DNA of 64,000 bases from Pseudomonas sp. Irchel 3H7 (GTDB lineage: Bacteria > Pseudomonadota > Gammaproteobacteria > Pseudomonadales > Pseudomonadaceae), in the NCBI RefSeq assembly GCF_900187605.1, contig NZ_FYEA01000001.1, positions 62,001-126,000 of the forward strand, read 5' to 3'. Positions 63,156 to 64,000 of this stretch are shown piece by piece. The translations under genes and the position numbers were made by a program. The notes below the pieces were generated by a model. That model saw only the letters and a program-made list of their open reading frames with translations. It had not been told where the DNA came from and did not search any database. The stretch's first letter is position 1. Each line of letters starts with the position of its first letter.

Positions 63156-63206
63156 TCAGACCAACAAACACATAAAAACAGCAGCACCACACCCGAGGAC
63201 CGACCA

Positions 63207-63692
63207 ATGATCGATGCCGCCATCTACAAACAAGTCATGGGCTCGTTCCCGTCCGGCGTAACCGTTATTACCACCCTGGACGATGACGGTCAGATTGTCG
63301 GCCTGACTGCCAGTGCGTTCAGCTCGCTGTCGATGGACCCGGCGCTGGTGCTGTTCTGCCCCAACTACAGCTCTGATTCCTACCCGGTACTGATCAAGAA
63401 CAAGCGTTTTGCGATCCACGTTCTGTCCGGCGGCCAGCAAAGCGAAGCCTATGCCTTCGCCCGCAAAGGCAAAGACAAGGCGCAAGGCATCGAATGGACC
63501 TTGAGCGAACTGGGCAACCCGATCCTCGCCAACGCGACGGCTATCATCGAATGTGAACTGTGGCGCGAATACGAAGGCGGCGACCACGCCATCATGGTCG
63601 GCGCGGTGAAGAATCTGATCGTCCCCGAGCAAATTAGCGGGCCGCTGGTGTACTGCCACGGCAAGATGGGCGCCCTGCCCGTCCTGGCCTGA
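63207..63692 (+). CDS. Flavin reductase, two-component monooxygenase type (copy 2)
   Basis: A 161-residue protein starting MIDAAIYKQVMGSFPSG at 63207. It aligns without gaps to the reductase at 27679 (about 119 of 161 residues identical by eye). It contains SFPSGVTVITT, SAFSSLSMDPALVLFC and GGDHAIMVGAV. It should deliver reduced FMN to the luciferase-like protein encoded next. The frame from 63129 passes through the operator and is rejected. Confidence 0.9.
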   Translation: MIDAAIYKQVMGSFPSGVTVITTLDDDGQIVGLTASAFSSLSMDPALVLFCPNYSSDSYPVLIKNKRFAIHVLSGGQQSEAYAFARKGKDKAQGIEWTLSELGNPILANATAIIECELWREYEGGDHAIMVGAVKNLIVPEQISGPLVYCHGKMGALPVLA

Positions 63693-63715
63693 TCGTCAGC
63701 CCCGCACAATTCAAC

Positions 63716-63805
63716 TGTAGGAGTGAGCCTGCTCGCGATAGCGATTTATCCGATGTCGATGTTTTTTCTGACACACCGCCATCGCGAGCAGGCTCACTCC
63801 TACAA
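63716..63805. repeat. REPIN, GGAGTGAGCCTGCTCGCGA family
   Basis: Inverted pair between the reductase and the luciferase-like gene. Confidence 0.92.
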
Positions 63806-63844
63806 GTTTTGTAGCCTCAACAACAAAAAATCCGAGGAAGCGTC

Positions 63845-64000
63845 ATGAAATTTTCCCTGTTCATCCACATGGAACGCTGGGACGAAAGCGTCAGCCACCG
63901 CCAACTGTTCGAAGACCTCACGGAACTGACCCTGATGGCCGAGGCCGGCGGTTTCAGCACCGTGTGGATCGGCGAACACCACGCGATGGAATACACCATC
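63845..64000 (+). CDS. LLM-class flavin-dependent monooxygenase, 3'-truncated by window
   Basis: Only the first 52 residues are in the window: MKFSLFIHMERWDESVSHRQ, then LTLMAEAGGFSTVWIGEHHAMEY. This is the N-terminal strand-helix and the xWxGEHH segment of bacterial luciferase-like (F420/FMN) monooxygenases, which includes RutA and the pyridine/pyrazine ring-opening enzymes. It follows a flavin reductase gene, its usual partner, and lies in the TGGTATACCA regulon. The rest of the gene and any following genes are outside the window. Confidence 0.85.
   Translation, partial: MKFSLFIHMERWDESVSHRQLFEDLTELTLMAEAGGFSTVWIGEHHAMEYTI

Overview
The window is chromosomal DNA of a fluorescent Pseudomonas (P. 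fluorescens group). The gene content, the high GC, and above all dozens of copies of the pseudomonad REP/REPIN families (core words GGAGCTGCCGAAGGCTGCGA, GGAGTGAGCCTGCTCGCGA, GATCGTTCCCACGC) between genes point that way. There are no rRNA or tRNA genes, no CRISPR array and no complete insertion sequence or prophage. Most of it is ordinary metabolic chromosome organised in short operons.

Layout. 1-4.4 kb: end of a Bat-type operon (two von Willebrand A membrane proteins, one with a TPR tail, and a BatD-like protein). 4.6-5.0: an AT-richer orphan. 5.3-10.8: sbcD-sbcC and a glutathione S-transferase. 10.9-13.6: small envelope proteins and a periplasmic lactonase. 13.7-20.6: a non-phosphorylative pentonate pathway (KGSA dehydrogenase, AraD1-type dehydratase, MFS importer, IlvD/Edd dehydratase, FadR-type regulator) with two FadR-type operator candidates in the divergent promoter. 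20.9-24.3: an MMPL/RND permease with a YCF48-type partner.

24.6-36.0 and 61.5-64.0: the most interesting system. An FCD-type GntR regulator sits among genes that carry a shared palindrome TGGTATACCA, or TGGTATTCCA, in their promoters (five sites). The genes encode a DUF1185 'amino-acid synthesis' protein, an alpha/beta hydrolase, an aldehyde dehydrogenase, two paralogous flavin reductases, a carboxymuconolactone-decarboxylase-like protein, a zinc-ribbon NUDIX hydrolase, a DUF1330 protein, a RibB protein with a degenerate cyclohydrolase domain, a polyamine-like ABC importer, a cytosine-type NCS1 permease, and (cut by the window end) a luciferase-like monooxygenase. I infer an FMNH2-dependent oxidative catabolon for an N-containing, possibly heterocyclic, substrate, with its own flavin supply. 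The substrate is unknown.

36.3-39.6: a solute-binding-fold protein without signal peptide, then a TetR-controlled enoyl-CoA hydratase/hydrolase pair. 39.8-42.1: a ParD-like/methionine aminopeptidase module, a candidate PhoB-driven small RNA, and a short Ppx/GppA phosphatase. 42.2-45.3: a cobalamin riboswitch and a BtuFCD-like ABC importer. 46.0-48.3: metE, broken by one missing base, which is notable next to a B12-controlled importer. 48.7-51.3: cystathionine beta-synthase and a trans-sulfuration PLP enzyme. 51.8-53.5: an exported protein made of sixteen 39-bp repeats and two lipoproteins. 53.6-56.0: a divergent hybrid kinase/LuxR response regulator pair. 56.0-61.2: BASS transporter, AraC regulator, Dyp peroxidase, TerC/Alx protein and a PotF-like binding protein.
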